This document shows positions 43,310-52,550 of a DNA stretch of 64,000 nucleotides, piece after piece (positions within the stretch are counted from its first letter, which is position 1; each line of letters starts with the position of its first letter). Below the pieces are notes generated by a model. That model saw only the letters and a program-made list of their open reading frames with translations, did no database searches and was not told the DNA's origin. Source of the DNA: Tatumella citrea (lineage in GTDB: Bacteria; Pseudomonadota; Gammaproteobacteria; Enterobacterales; Enterobacteriaceae); the NCBI RefSeq assembly GCF_002163585.1, contig NZ_CP015579.1, positions 1,488,001 through 1,552,000 on the forward strand, read 5' to 3'. Both the position numbers and the translations under genes were made by a program.

Positions 43310-44721
43310 GCTTTTCTCCCTTTGCGCACTACGGTGATAATCAGGCCAGCCAACAGCAACAGCACTACAACGATTAAAGCCTGTATTCTTCCGTCGGCCA
43401 GCCAGCCAATCAGCGGCTTAGGCCCACCCTGGTAAACCTGCTCTACCTGTTGTTCGCTGACAGCTTCACCTCCGGCGCCATAAGTCTGCCGGACATAGGT
43501 CGCCAGTGTGGCAATCTCTGCAAAGCTAAGACGGTCGGTATAGCCTTGTGGCCCAAAGGCGGGCATTGTGATGCTTTGTTGATCAACGGTACGGTGAACG
43601 CCAAATAACAGAGTGGCAATCAGATTAGTGGGATCGGTGCTCCCTACAGTGGTGTTGTGTACCAGTGACGGATAATTCTGGCTGTAGGATCCGGCACCGG
43701 AAGGCGTATGGCAGGCAGCACAGTTACCTGAGTACAGAATTGCCCCTGACATTGGGCCGGAAACCGGCTCTCCGCTGGCAACTTTGGTACCACGGATACT
43801 GTTTTCATCAGATATTGCTTTACCCTGCATCCCGCGATCTGCGGATGCAGTATTCACCGGTCTGGTTAGACGAAGGCTGGCTACAATCGCATGCAGGTCA
43901 TCATCAGACAGGTATTGCAGGCTGTGTTCAATAGCTTCTGCCATTGGCCCGGCAGCCTGGGCTTTGCCGACAGCATGTCCGGTCTTCAGATACTGGTACA
44001 GTTGCTGATCGCTCCAGTTACCGATACCAGAGGACTTATCTGAGGTGATATTGGGTGCATACCATTGGCCGAGTGATCCCCCGGAGAGAGACTGGTCAGA
44101 TTTTTCGGCCATCAGGGCATTTCGCGGTGTATGGCAGGTATCACAATGAGCCAACCCGTAAATCAGATAGTTGCCGCGGTTAACCTGATCGGTTTGCGAG
44201 GATGAAGGACGGAACGGCTTGTTGTCCGCATACAGAGCATTCCACAGTTTCATGCTGATACGCAGGTTAAACGGAAAGGGCAGCTGTGTGGCCCCAGCGG
44301 CGCGATCGACAGCAGTTACACCATGCATAAAATAGTAATACAACGCGTGGATATCGCTGTCGGTGAGCTGGCTGTAAGAGGTGTAAGGCATTGCAGGGTA
44401 GAGGTTTTCGCCCTGAGCATTAATACCTTTTCGAACCGCATCCGAAAATTGCTGCTCGGTATAACTGCCAATGCCATAGTGCACTGACGGGGTAATGTTA
44501 CTGGCAACAATCTTGCCCAGTGGGGAATTTATACTGTTTCCGCCAGCCATGACATGGTGATCGGGACTGTCATGGCAGGCGCTACAGTCTGCAGCCACAG
44601 ATAAATATTTTCCTTGTGCAAGCAGAGTTTCTGCTGTCGCGGGTGTTTCAGCCTGAGTGGCGGGCGAAAAACCGGCATACAGCAGCGTACTTATCAGTAA
44701 AGATAAATAAGCGCATTTCAT
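43306..44721 (-). CDS. Triheme cytochrome c subunit of the dehydrogenase
   Basis: Membrane-anchored periplasmic cytochrome of 471 residues. Sec signal about 1-24 (ending TQA). Three CxxCH heme sites: CSACH at 46-50, CDTCH near 197 and CAACH near 335. A C-terminal anchor (about 445-465, IQALIVVVLLLLAGLIITVV) ends in basic residues. It passes electrons from the FAD subunit to the quinone pool. It is the first gene of the operon, unlike the small-large-cytochrome order I know for gluconate dehydrogenases. Confidence 0.92.
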   Translation of the reverse strand: MKCAYLSLLISTLLYAGFSPATQAETPATAETLLAQGKYLSVAADCSACHDSPDHHVMAGGNSINSPLGKIVASNITPSVHYGIGSYTEQQFSDAVRKGINAQGENLYPAMPYTSYSQLTDSDIHALYYYFMHGVTAVDRAAGATQLPFPFNLRISMKLWNALYADNKPFRPSSSQTDQVNRGNYLIYGLAHCDTCHTPRNALMAEKSDQSLSGGSLGQWYAPNITSDKSSGIGNWSDQQLYQYLKTGHAVGKAQAAGPMAEAIEHSLQYLSDDDLHAIVASLRLTRPVNTASADRGMQGKAISDENSIRGTKVASGEPVSGPMSGAILYSGNCAACHTPSGAGSYSQNYPSLVHNTTVGSTDPTNLIATLLFGVHRTVDQQSITMPAFGPQGYTDRLSFAEIATLATYVRQTYGAGGEAVSEQQVEQVYQGGPKPLIGWLADGRIQALIVVVLLLLAGLIITVVRKGRKA

Positions 44722-45468
44722 GGATGACTCCGGACATTACTCGAATAGTTTTTAAAATTATTTTACGTTTCGATAACATTCTATCAGCTAACACAGGCTG
44801 AAATAATCTCAGGGAATTTCAGAATGTAAAAATAACACCATTAACATGTCATTGTGATTCTATGATTAAGCAGTAGTAAAACAGGATAAATCGCTCTTGC
44901 TGTGACGGATTATCAGGGTGGTGGTATTGGTTTTGTTGGTGCGTCTTAAATAAATTATTGATTTTAATATGAAAAAATAATATTCCCTGTAATGTGGTTG
45001 CCCGGGGGCAATGGTGAGTGTGACCGTAAAATAACTACTGTTGTTAAAACCTCTGATTGTTAAATGTTTCAACAAGGAGAGATGATCATAATTCCCGTGA
45101 GTGTCAGGAGTAAATAACCGGCTGATTTTATTTTCTGCAATTAAATTAATTACAGTGTGAGTTTTAAATACTGTTTCAGTTTTTCCGGGATAATTAATTA
45201 AATAATCTGCTTCTTTATTGAAGTTATTTTTTCTTAAATTTTTTCGGGTGAATGTCCGGGACTCTGCTGGCCGGAGTGATGAGGGTGAACCCCTGAGAGG
45301 ATGCCGGTTGTGGCAGGTGTTATAAGCACTGCTTATGTTAATTTCAGGGTAATCTGCAGGATAAGATTAATTACATTACGGCTGTTACAATTTTTATCGT
45401 GCCCGACTTCGACGGTGTATTATACTAAAGTCTCTGAACAGAATTTTATTCTCAACTTACTGAGCCCT
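44722..45468. other. Long intergenic gap (747 bp) between divergent units
   Basis: AT-rich DNA upstream of both the cytochrome gene (minus) and the FUSC gene (plus). Two poly-T/poly-A rich blocks lie near 44930-44990 and 45120-45240. Short frames at 44866-45075 and 45301-45468 have no support. It is large enough to hide a small RNA or complex promoter, but I see no definite element. Confidence 0.4.
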
Positions 45469-47544
45469 ATGAATTTTTTAACAAAAAGTGCGTTTATTTT
45501 TTCGTTAAAAACGACACTTGCTGCTTTTCTCGCCTTTTATCTGGCATTAGAGCTCAATCTGGAAAAACCAACGTGGTCTCTGACGACGGTGTATGTAGTT
45601 TCGCAGATTTATACCGCTTCTACAGTATCAAAATCGCTATTCAGGCTGGCGGGGACAGTACTCGGCGGAGTATTTATTTTCCTGATTTATCCTTCCACAG
45701 TAATGTATCCGGTGATGTTCAGTCTGGCAGTATCCTGCTGGGTCGCTGTGTGCCTGTATTTATCCTTACATGACCGGACTCCCAAAAGTTATATTTTTAT
45801 GCTGGCAGGCTACAGTGCTGCGATTATGGGGTTTCCTGATGTAACGACTCCTTCTGACATTAGCTATACCGTCATTTCACGGATTGAAGAAGTGGCTGTT
45901 GGGATAATTATCAGTAGCCTGGTACATGTGTTGATCTTCCCGGTCAGTATGCGTTCATTACTGGAAAACAGCGTTAATAACTGGTACCAGCAGGCGAAAA
46001 AAGTCTGCGGTTCATTATTAACCCAGCATCAGTCAGCGGATTCCCCGGAAAGGGATCAGATACTGGTACAGATGGCTAATTACCCGCTGAATGTAGAAGT
46101 GCTGATGACGCATTGCGCCTATGAAGCTAATCAGGTCCAGCGGCTGGTGCGGCTGGTGTCAGCTCAGTATCAGCATCTCTCATACCTGGTGCCTACACTG
46201 ACGGCTATCGAAAAGCGTCTGAAATTACTGGCAGCGGAAAATATTCAGTTGCCCGAAGAGATGCGACTGAGCGTTACACGTTTTCTGGCATGGCTGGACG
46301 ATTCGGCTGAAGAGAACAGTGAGTCAGTGACCCGCCAGTTGGAAGAAACCCAGTCAATTATCCAGCAGCGGTTTTTAACTAATGAATTGGGTACAGAGCA
46401 GAGTTTGTTGTTTACCGGGTTAATTGAACGACTGCAAAACTTTGTCCGTATTCTGACCGCTTATCACGGTGTGGAAGTCAGACTGTCGCAGCTGAAAAGA
46501 CGTCGCGGGAAGCCTGAGGTGATGCATCGAAAAAAATATGTCGATGAAGGTATGGCCGCACTGTCATCGTTTACTGCTTTTATCGCCACCTTTGTCTGTT
46601 GTCTGCTGTGGATAGGTACCGGTTGGAGCAGTGGTTCTAACGCCGCTATGTTTGCTGCGGTAACCTGTTCATTTTTTGCGACCCACGACAGTCCCATCGG
46701 CGGAATGCGCATATTTATGAAAGGCGTGGTCATTGCCATAGCGATCAGTATCTTTTATTCAATGGTCATCATTCCGCGGGCTATCACTTTTGAAGCATTA
46801 ATCATTTGCCTGTCACCAGCCTTAATTTTTATGGGGCTGATTATCGCCAACCCGGCCACCAATTTTATTGGTCTGATTATTGCCACCCAGTTACCGGGAT
46901 ATATTGGTTTCAGCCACGATTTCGCACCCAATACTTTCGCCACCATTAATGCCGCGCTTTCCACTACCGTCGGTATTGTTCTCTCGCTGGTAATTACATT
47001 GTTAATCCGTAACAAACGTCCTTCATGGATAGCGAGAAGGGCGCTGAGAGCGGGGCTGCGTGAGCTGCTTCAGTTACTGGGGGATATTCGTCTGCAGAAA
47101 TCAACATTGCTGCAACGCCAGCAATTTATCCAACGAATGCTGGACCGGATTAATATTATTCTGCCCCGCAATGTGGTTGACCCCGGGATTAACATGACCA
47201 TGGAAAATAATCTGATCACTGAGTTGTGGCTGGGGGCCAACTTATTCGACTTTTATGGCCGTTATTACCAGATACTGCAACAGGCAGGTGTCCGGACTGA
47301 TCCACTATTTCATGAAATTAGCCTGTATCTGAAACGGCGGTTAAAAAATATCCACGAATTGCCTGGTGGGGATGTGTTACGGGAGCTGGAAAGAGTATTA
47401 GTGCAGATGGAGCCGCTGGCAAAAAATAACATTAATCTTTATATGCCTTTCTATTTTGTTTTCAATATCCGGTTAGCCTTGTTTCCGGCTGTCCGCTGGA
47501 GCAGTTCTCAGGGCCAGTGGCAGTTATCCGGTGACGTTGAATAG
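45469..47544 (+). CDS. FUSC-family membrane protein (aromatic acid exporter-like)
   Basis: Inner membrane protein of 691 residues from the ATG at 45469, chosen because hydrophobic helix 1 begins there (MNFLTKSAFIFSLKTTLAAFLAFYLAL). Two membrane bundles (about 10-165 and 355-520) are separated by a soluble domain, as in AaeB/FUSC proteins. KPTWSLTTVYVVSQ near residue 33 is the family start motif (W-x-x-x-T-V). AaeB works with the membrane fusion protein AaeA; no such gene is adjacent, though an esterase gene follows by 35 bp. Substrate unknown. Confidence 0.85.
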   Translation: MNFLTKSAFIFSLKTTLAAFLAFYLALELNLEKPTWSLTTVYVVSQIYTASTVSKSLFRLAGTVLGGVFIFLIYPSTVMYPVMFSLAVSCWVAVCLYLSLHDRTPKSYIFMLAGYSAAIMGFPDVTTPSDISYTVISRIEEVAVGIIISSLVHVLIFPVSMRSLLENSVNNWYQQAKKVCGSLLTQHQSADSPERDQILVQMANYPLNVEVLMTHCAYEANQVQRLVRLVSAQYQHLSYLVPTLTAIEKRLKLLAAENIQLPEEMRLSVTRFLAWLDDSAEENSESVTRQLEETQSIIQQRFLTNELGTEQSLLFTGLIERLQNFVRILTAYHGVEVRLSQLKRRRGKPEVMHRKKYVDEGMAALSSFTAFIATFVCCLLWIGTGWSSGSNAAMFAAVTCSFFATHDSPIGGMRIFMKGVVIAIAISIFYSMVIIPRAITFEALIICLSPALIFMGLIIANPATNFIGLIIATQLPGYIGFSHDFAPNTFATINAALSTTVGIVLSLVITLLIRNKRPSWIARRALRAGLRELLQLLGDIRLQKSTLLQRQQFIQRMLDRINIILPRNVVDPGINMTMENNLITELWLGANLFDFYGRYYQILQQAGVRTDPLFHEISLYLKRRLKNIHELPGGDVLRELERVLVQMEPLAKNNINLYMPFYFVFNIRLALFPAVRWSSSQGQWQLSGDVE

Positions 47545-47579
47545 TGGTCATTAGTCATGAAATGTATTGAGGTAATCTG

Positions 47580-48287
47580 GTGAAAAAATCTCTTGCCGCA
47601 CTAAGTATATACAGCTGTTTATTGGCGGCTCCTTTGGCGGGTGCTGCTGATCTCAGTTATTTATTTATGCCCGCCGCATTGTCCGGACAAAACCCCTCAA
47701 TGCTGGTCATGATGCATGGCTATGGCGCCAATGAGCAGGACTTTAACGATTTCCCGGTCATTGTGCCAGGCAACATGCTGGTGGTTTCTTTACGGGCCCC
47801 GTTGCCGGTCGCCGGTGACAGTTATCAGTGGTACCGGAGTAACGGTAGTGAACAGCAGGAAGTGGACGATGTTGCGCAAAGTGATGATGAAGTTGTCAAA
47901 ACAATCACTACTCTCCAGCATCAGTACCATATTTCGGCCAGCCATACTTATCTGGGGGGATTTAGCCAGGGGGCCGTCATGACCTATGCGGTTGCTTTGA
48001 CTCACCCTCAGTTATTTCATGGTGTTGCGGTGTTCAGCGGACGTCTGCCTGCCGGTTTTGATCCGTCGGCAGTTCCGCTGGCGGCGGCGAAACAGTTGCA
48101 GGTGTTTGTGGGTCATGGTGAAGCCGACCAACGAATTCCGTTGAAAAAAGCCCAACAGGCAGTAAAACAATTAACGGCATTTACCCCGTCTGTCACGTTT
48201 AAAACTTATCCTGGTATGGGACACACCATCAGTCTGGACGAAATCCGCGATTTCAGACAGTGGCTATTCCATGAAGAAACGCCCTGA
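47580..48287 (+). CDS. Exported alpha/beta hydrolase (carboxylesterase/phospholipase family)
   Basis: Periplasmic esterase-like protein of 235 residues, starting at GTG with GAGGTAAT upstream. Sec signal peptide about 1-22 (ending AGA-A). MMHGYGANEQDF is the oxyanion region, GFSQG at 127-131 gives nucleophile Ser129, the acid is in GEADQRIPL and the His in PGMGHTI. It resembles the YpfH/carboxylesterase 1 family. It follows the FUSC gene by 35 bp and is probably cotranscribed, which would fit a compound hydrolysed and exported; that link is speculative. Confidence 0.85.
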   Translation: MKKSLAALSIYSCLLAAPLAGAADLSYLFMPAALSGQNPSMLVMMHGYGANEQDFNDFPVIVPGNMLVVSLRAPLPVAGDSYQWYRSNGSEQQEVDDVAQSDDEVVKTITTLQHQYHISASHTYLGGFSQGAVMTYAVALTHPQLFHGVAVFSGRLPAGFDPSAVPLAAAKQLQVFVGHGEADQRIPLKKAQQAVKQLTAFTPSVTFKTYPGMGHTISLDEIRDFRQWLFHEETP

Positions 48288-48450
48288 TGCTCCCACCGGA
48301 GCTGAAACATTTTGTCCGCTGCATAGCAATATCAGCGGGGGAATGTTGAATATTTTTTATTGAAAATTAAAGAATTAACGGCTTCTCCCTGCCTGGTGGT
48401 TATGTCATTATAAGAAAAACTTACATTTTGAAATGACTCCGGGAGTTCAG

Positions 48451-49266
48451 GTGAACAAATTTATAAAGTTGCTGTTTCCGGCATTACTCATCCTGAGTGG
48501 CTGTCTGCTTGCAGGATGTGATAAATCGTCTGAAGACAGTCACCATATTAAAGTGGGTGTTATTAACGGCGCGGAACAGGATGTGGCTGAAGTTGCTAAA
48601 CAGGTTGCGTTGAAAAAATACGGTCTGCACGTTGAACTGGTAGGGTTTAGTGGTTCGCTACTGCCTAATGAACCGACAGCTCATAAAGAGTTGGATGCCA
48701 ATGTATTCCAGCACAGGCCTTTCCTTGAACAGGATAACAAGGCGAGAGGTTACCACCTGGTCGCAGTCGCGAATACCTTTGTATTTCCGATGGCCGGCTA
48801 TTCACGCAAAATTCATCAGGTCAGTGAATTAAAAAACGGTGACACCATCGCCATACCTAACGATCCGACCAACCTGGGCAGAGCACTGTTGTTGCTGCAA
48901 AAAGAAAAACTGGTCACCTTACGGGAAGGAACCGGGTTATTACCAACTTTGCCTGATATTACCAGTAATCCACTGAACCTGAATATTATCGCAATGGAAG
49001 GGGCTCAACTGCCAAGGGTGCTTGATGATCCGAAGGTCACTGTGGCAATTATCAGTACGACCTATATCCAACAAACCGGGTTATCACCGACCCGTGACGG
49101 TATCTTTATTGAAGATAAAAACTCACCTTATGTGAATATTATTGTTACCCGTGAAGATAATAAAGATGCTGAGAATGTGAAGACATTTATCAAAGCTTAC
49201 CAGTCGCCGGAAGTAGCTGCTGCTGCGGATGTTATCTTCAATGGCGGTGCGATTAAAAGCTGGTAG
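48451..49266 (+). CDS. nlpA: MetQ-like inner membrane lipoprotein NlpA
   Basis: Substrate-binding lipoprotein of the methionine-binding (MetQ) family, 271 residues from the GTG at 48451, which follows GGGAG; E. coli NlpA has 272. The lipobox is LLAGC with Cys23, followed by Asp, the inner membrane retention residue. KVGVINGAEQDVAEVAKQVA and LDANVFQHRPFLEQDN match NlpA nearly residue by residue. As with E. coli nlpA, no ABC transporter genes are next to it. Confidence 0.93.
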   Translation: MNKFIKLLFPALLILSGCLLAGCDKSSEDSHHIKVGVINGAEQDVAEVAKQVALKKYGLHVELVGFSGSLLPNEPTAHKELDANVFQHRPFLEQDNKARGYHLVAVANTFVFPMAGYSRKIHQVSELKNGDTIAIPNDPTNLGRALLLLQKEKLVTLREGTGLLPTLPDITSNPLNLNIIAMEGAQLPRVLDDPKVTVAIISTTYIQQTGLSPTRDGIFIEDKNSPYVNIIVTREDNKDAENVKTFIKAYQSPEVAAAADVIFNGGAIKSW

Positions 49267-49339
49267 TCTCCTAAACGTTGATATCATAGGGCGCCGTCAG
49301 TGGCCCTGTGCTGTCTGACAAAGCCAGAAAAGGTCTATC

Positions 49340-49648
49340 ATGAGTACAGACATTACATTTTACCGGCATTTTGCCCCGGATATTTTAGCAGGCAAAAAGA
49401 CGATTACACTGCGGGATGAGAAAGAATCGGGATTCCGGCAGGGTCAACGCCTCCGGGCAGGTTATGAGGATAACGGGGAATATTTTGCCACACTGGAAGT
49501 ATTGAGTGTCACACCGGTTCGCCAGTCTGAGTTGACGACTGAACATGCCCGCCAGGAAAATATGACAGAACAGCAACTCCGCCAGGTGATTGCAAAAATT
49601 TATCCGGGCGTCGAACAACTGTATACCATTCACTTCCGTGTCTGCTGA
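49340..49648 (+). CDS. yqfB: N4-acetylcytidine amidohydrolase YqfB (ASCH domain)
   Basis: Small ASCH-fold protein of 102 residues (E. coli YqfB 103). The reported catalytic residues are kept: Lys20 and Thr23 in LAGKKTITLRD and Glu73 in ARQENMT. It hydrolyses N4-acetylcytidine to cytidine and acetate. It stands alone 73 bp after nlpA. Confidence 0.93.
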   Translation: MSTDITFYRHFAPDILAGKKTITLRDEKESGFRQGQRLRAGYEDNGEYFATLEVLSVTPVRQSELTTEHARQENMTEQQLRQVIAKIYPGVEQLYTIHFRVC

Positions 49649-49705
49649 GTCTGTAACTGACTTTTTTCCGGCGGGTCATGCAAACAGCACCTCTGGCATT
49701 ACTGC

Positions 49706-49894
49706 TTAACTTTCAAAAGAGTATGCAGGCTGCGGCTGTTTCTCAGGCAGTTGTGAAGAATTAAGCAACCGGCTGAATGACAGCTCTGCAGCGGTCACAG
49801 CATTCAGAAACTCTGCCGGAGACAAAGGCTCTTTCTGTGCAGAGACATAGGCCAGTGCCAGTTCTTTACTGTTAAAACGGTTTAATGAAAACAT
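49706..49894 (-). CDS. Small hypothetical protein, 62 residues
   Basis: A short frame with a good ribosome site (GAGG five bases before the ATG at 49894); an in-frame GTG two codons earlier overlaps that site. The sequence (MFSLNRFNSKELALAYVSAQ, then SPAEFLNAVTAAELSFSRLL) looks like a folded small helical protein. I do not recognise the family. It is convergent with yqfB with a 57-bp gap. Confidence 0.55.
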   Translation of the reverse strand: MFSLNRFNSKELALAYVSAQKEPLSPAEFLNAVTAAELSFSRLLNSSQLPEKQPQPAYSFES

Positions 49895-50442
49895 AGTCAC
49901 CTCTGTCGATAATGTATTTTTGAACTGGTTAAATCATAACCTTCCGCGCTTTAGGGTTAAATCCGTTACTGCATATCAATTTGATAGGCTGCATCTAAGA
50001 TAGGTGATGTTTGTCACGCTTTTGAACAGGGCTAGCTGTCATTTCTGCACCGGGATACCTTTCTGTAACGAAGCTTGTTTCACAACCGGTGACCGCTGAT
50101 AAGCATTCGCAGTATCAAACCAGGCCGCTATCATGGCATCGCTTTGTGGAATAGCAGCATAATTATTTTATGCTGTCGGTTATATTCCCGGTTATTTAAA
50201 CGCTATATATTTTATTTTTACACCCGGTAAATGAGAACTGATTCATCCGGGCTGAATTATTATTTTCTAATTGCATGACGATTTTGCTTTAGTGCTGAAA
50301 AATAGCGAATTTTCGCAAAATATCTGAAATAAATCGTTGGAATTACTTATGCATAATCTATATCAATGCTCTATGCTGAATTTATGTCAGACTACTCAGG
50401 AATGATCATGGAGCAGACAGATTGTAAGCCGGAGCAGTTAGT
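49895..50442. other. Intergenic gap before the HlyD-type export operon (548 bp)
   Basis: It contains the promoter of the small hypothetical gene (minus) and of the export operon (plus). AT-rich from about 50160 on. No gene or clear operator seen. Confidence 0.4.
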
Positions 50443-51414
50443 ATGAATAAGAAAATAATACTCACCGTGTTATTAATGATTGCGGTGGTTTCCCTGGCCG
50501 TTTTTTTCAGGGCGCAGAATCAGGGGTTGTTATTACAGGGGGAAGTTGATGCACCTGAAGTTATTGTCGCCTCTAAAGCGAAAGGACGGGTGGTCGAACG
50601 ACTGGTAGAGCGTGGCGATGATGTAAAAGCAGGACAGGTACTGATGAAACTGGACGCACCTGAGCTGATTGCTCAGTTACGTGCAGCTGAAGCTGCACGC
50701 GACCAGGCAAAGGCTCAGCTGGATTTATCGCTGAATGGCACCCGCGAAGAGAGCCTCCGCAATCTGCGGGCCGAACTGGACTCTGCAACGGCTGATTATC
50801 AGAATGCCCGTGACGAATATGAGCGCCAGCAAAAAATAGCGGCCAGAGGTTATATTTCTGCACAGGATCTGGAGACTGCACGAACCAGTCGTAATACCGC
50901 TTTGCATGCCATGCAGAGTGCCCGCGCCAACCTGGATGAAGGCCTGAACGGAGACCGGCTGGAGCAGCGTGATATCTATGCCGCTCAGTTAGATGAAGCT
51001 GAACAGCAACTGCTGGAAGTGAAAGCCCAGACTGATGACTTGCTGGTAAGAGCTCCGGTTTCCGGGGAAGTGGGCCCGATACCCGCAGAAGTCGGTGAAT
51101 TACTCACGGCCTCCAGCCCGTTACTGACGCTGGTCAGATTGCCGCAGGCTTATTTCGTATTCAACCTGCGGGAAGATATTCTTGCCCATGTCCGTAAGGG
51201 GGACACTGTCAGGTTAAGAGTTCCGGCGTTAAACAACAAAATGATCGAAGCGAAGGTGCACTACATTGCCCCATTGGGAGATTTCTCTACCAAAAGCGCG
51301 ACCAGGGCTACCGGGGATTTTGACCTGAAAACCTTTGAGGTTCGTTTGTGGCCGGTGATGCCGGTAAAAGGATTACGACAGGGAATGAGTGCATTATGGC
51401 AGTGGCAACACTAA
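50443..51414 (+). CDS. HlyD-family membrane fusion (periplasmic adaptor) protein
   Basis: Adaptor of 323 residues with one N-terminal membrane anchor (about 5-23). It has a biotinyl-lipoyl half (VIVASKAKGRVVERLVERGDDVKAG), a long alpha-helical hairpin (about 75-195, coiled coil), the second lipoyl half (LLVRAPVSGEVGPI) and a beta-barrel (ETVRLRVP-like region). GGAG precedes the ATG at 50443. It is first in a three-gene operon; the next start lies inside its 3' end. It resembles the YhiI/YbhG type. Confidence 0.88.
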   Translation: MNKKIILTVLLMIAVVSLAVFFRAQNQGLLLQGEVDAPEVIVASKAKGRVVERLVERGDDVKAGQVLMKLDAPELIAQLRAAEAARDQAKAQLDLSLNGTREESLRNLRAELDSATADYQNARDEYERQQKIAARGYISAQDLETARTSRNTALHAMQSARANLDEGLNGDRLEQRDIYAAQLDEAEQQLLEVKAQTDDLLVRAPVSGEVGPIPAEVGELLTASSPLLTLVRLPQAYFVFNLREDILAHVRKGDTVRLRVPALNNKMIEAKVHYIAPLGDFSTKSATRATGDFDLKTFEVRLWPVMPVKGLRQGMSALWQWQH

Positions 51415-52550
51415 AACGCAGCTGGCGCTGTTTCAGCCGTGCATTCAGTAAGGAAATACGGGTTGATTTTCGTAAGCCGGTTATTCACTGGCTGACCTGG
51501 TGTTTCCCGTTATTATTGTTCTGGCTCTTAAGCAGCAACTTTTCGGCAGGAACATTGCTGCATCTGCCAGTAGCGGTAGTTGATAACGATCACAGCGAAC
51601 TATCCAGGGAGTTGATTCGCAAACTGGATGCCGGCCCTCATGCAAGGCTGACCGAATGGCCGGGAGGTTTACCGGAAGCTGAAGAAAAACTACGAACTGC
51701 AGAAGATTACGGCATTCTCTATATTCCGGTAAATTTTGAGTCCGATGCACTGGCTGGTCGCCAGCCTCAGGTAGTGTTTTATTACAATGCACTGTTCTAT
51801 GCTGCCGGACTCTATTCAACCCAGGACTTTTCGGGGCTGATGACCGACATAAATACCCGTTACCGGACGATTATTGCCGGAAAAATTGGTAAGACAGTAC
51901 CAACTCTGCCCCAGGTTTCCCTGACCTATCAAACCCTGTTTAATGCCAGTGGCAGTTACATTTATTACCAGCAGTTTGCTGCCACCATTCATCTGATGCA
52001 GTTGTTTGTGGTGACCTGCATGATCTATGTGCTTTCACGCAGCAAGCCATTGATCTATTCGAACTCCTTCACATTATCGTTGCTGGGTAAACTGGCGCCA
52101 TACACACTGATGTACACAACGGTGTTGATGGCTCAGATAGCCTTGCTGGTCTGGAGTTCTGATGCGAGGGTGGTTGGAAATCCGGTCTATATGTTTTTTG
52201 TGGCGTTCTTTTACATTATTGCCGCGCAAAGTCTGGCTGTATTTTTGTTTACTTTTACCCGTACAGCTATCACTGCTTATACCCTGATGGCATTAATGGT
52301 CAGTATTGCCATGACCTTCTCGGGAATGGCTGTACCAGAGTTATCAATGCCCTGGCCAGCACAGTTAATCTCCAACCTTGAACCCTTGACTCATGCACTC
52401 TATGCCATGTTTGACCTGTTTCTGCGCGAGGTTCCGGCAATGCCTGTGGCTGAGGTCTGCGCAGTGTTACTGATCTACCCTGTGGTTATTAGTCTGCTGG
52501 TACGTAAAAGGCTTCCGGCACGGTTACGCGATCAGGAGGCGATGGTATGA
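51396..52550 (+). CDS. ABC-2 type membrane permease, first
   Basis: Integral membrane protein of 384 residues from the ATG at 51396, overlapping the HlyD gene by 19 bases. One N-terminal helix (about 27-50), a large periplasmic region (about 55-195, LLHLPVAVVDNDHSELSRELIRKLDA), then five to six C-terminal helices ending in the P-L-x-H region NLEPLTHALYAMFDL: the ABC2_membrane_3/YhhJ layout. It has no nucleotide-binding domain. It probably pairs with the next protein as a heterodimer. Confidence 0.86.
   Translation: MAVATLKRSWRCFSRAFSKEIRVDFRKPVIHWLTWCFPLLLFWLLSSNFSAGTLLHLPVAVVDNDHSELSRELIRKLDAGPHARLTEWPGGLPEAEEKLRTAEDYGILYIPVNFESDALAGRQPQVVFYYNALFYAAGLYSTQDFSGLMTDINTRYRTIIAGKIGKTVPTLPQVSLTYQTLFNASGSYIYYQQFAATIHLMQLFVVTCMIYVLSRSKPLIYSNSFTLSLLGKLAPYTLMYTTVLMAQIALLVWSSDARVVGNPVYMFFVAFFYIIAAQSLAVFLFTFTRTAITAYTLMALMVSIAMTFSGMAVPELSMPWPAQLISNLEPLTHALYAMFDLFLREVPAMPVAEVCAVLLIYPVVISLLVRKRLPARLRDQEAMV

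Noticed and set aside
45301..45468. 56-codon N-terminal extension of the FUSC protein
   Set aside because: The extension is not membrane-like, lacks a ribosome site and precedes the family's normal first helix.
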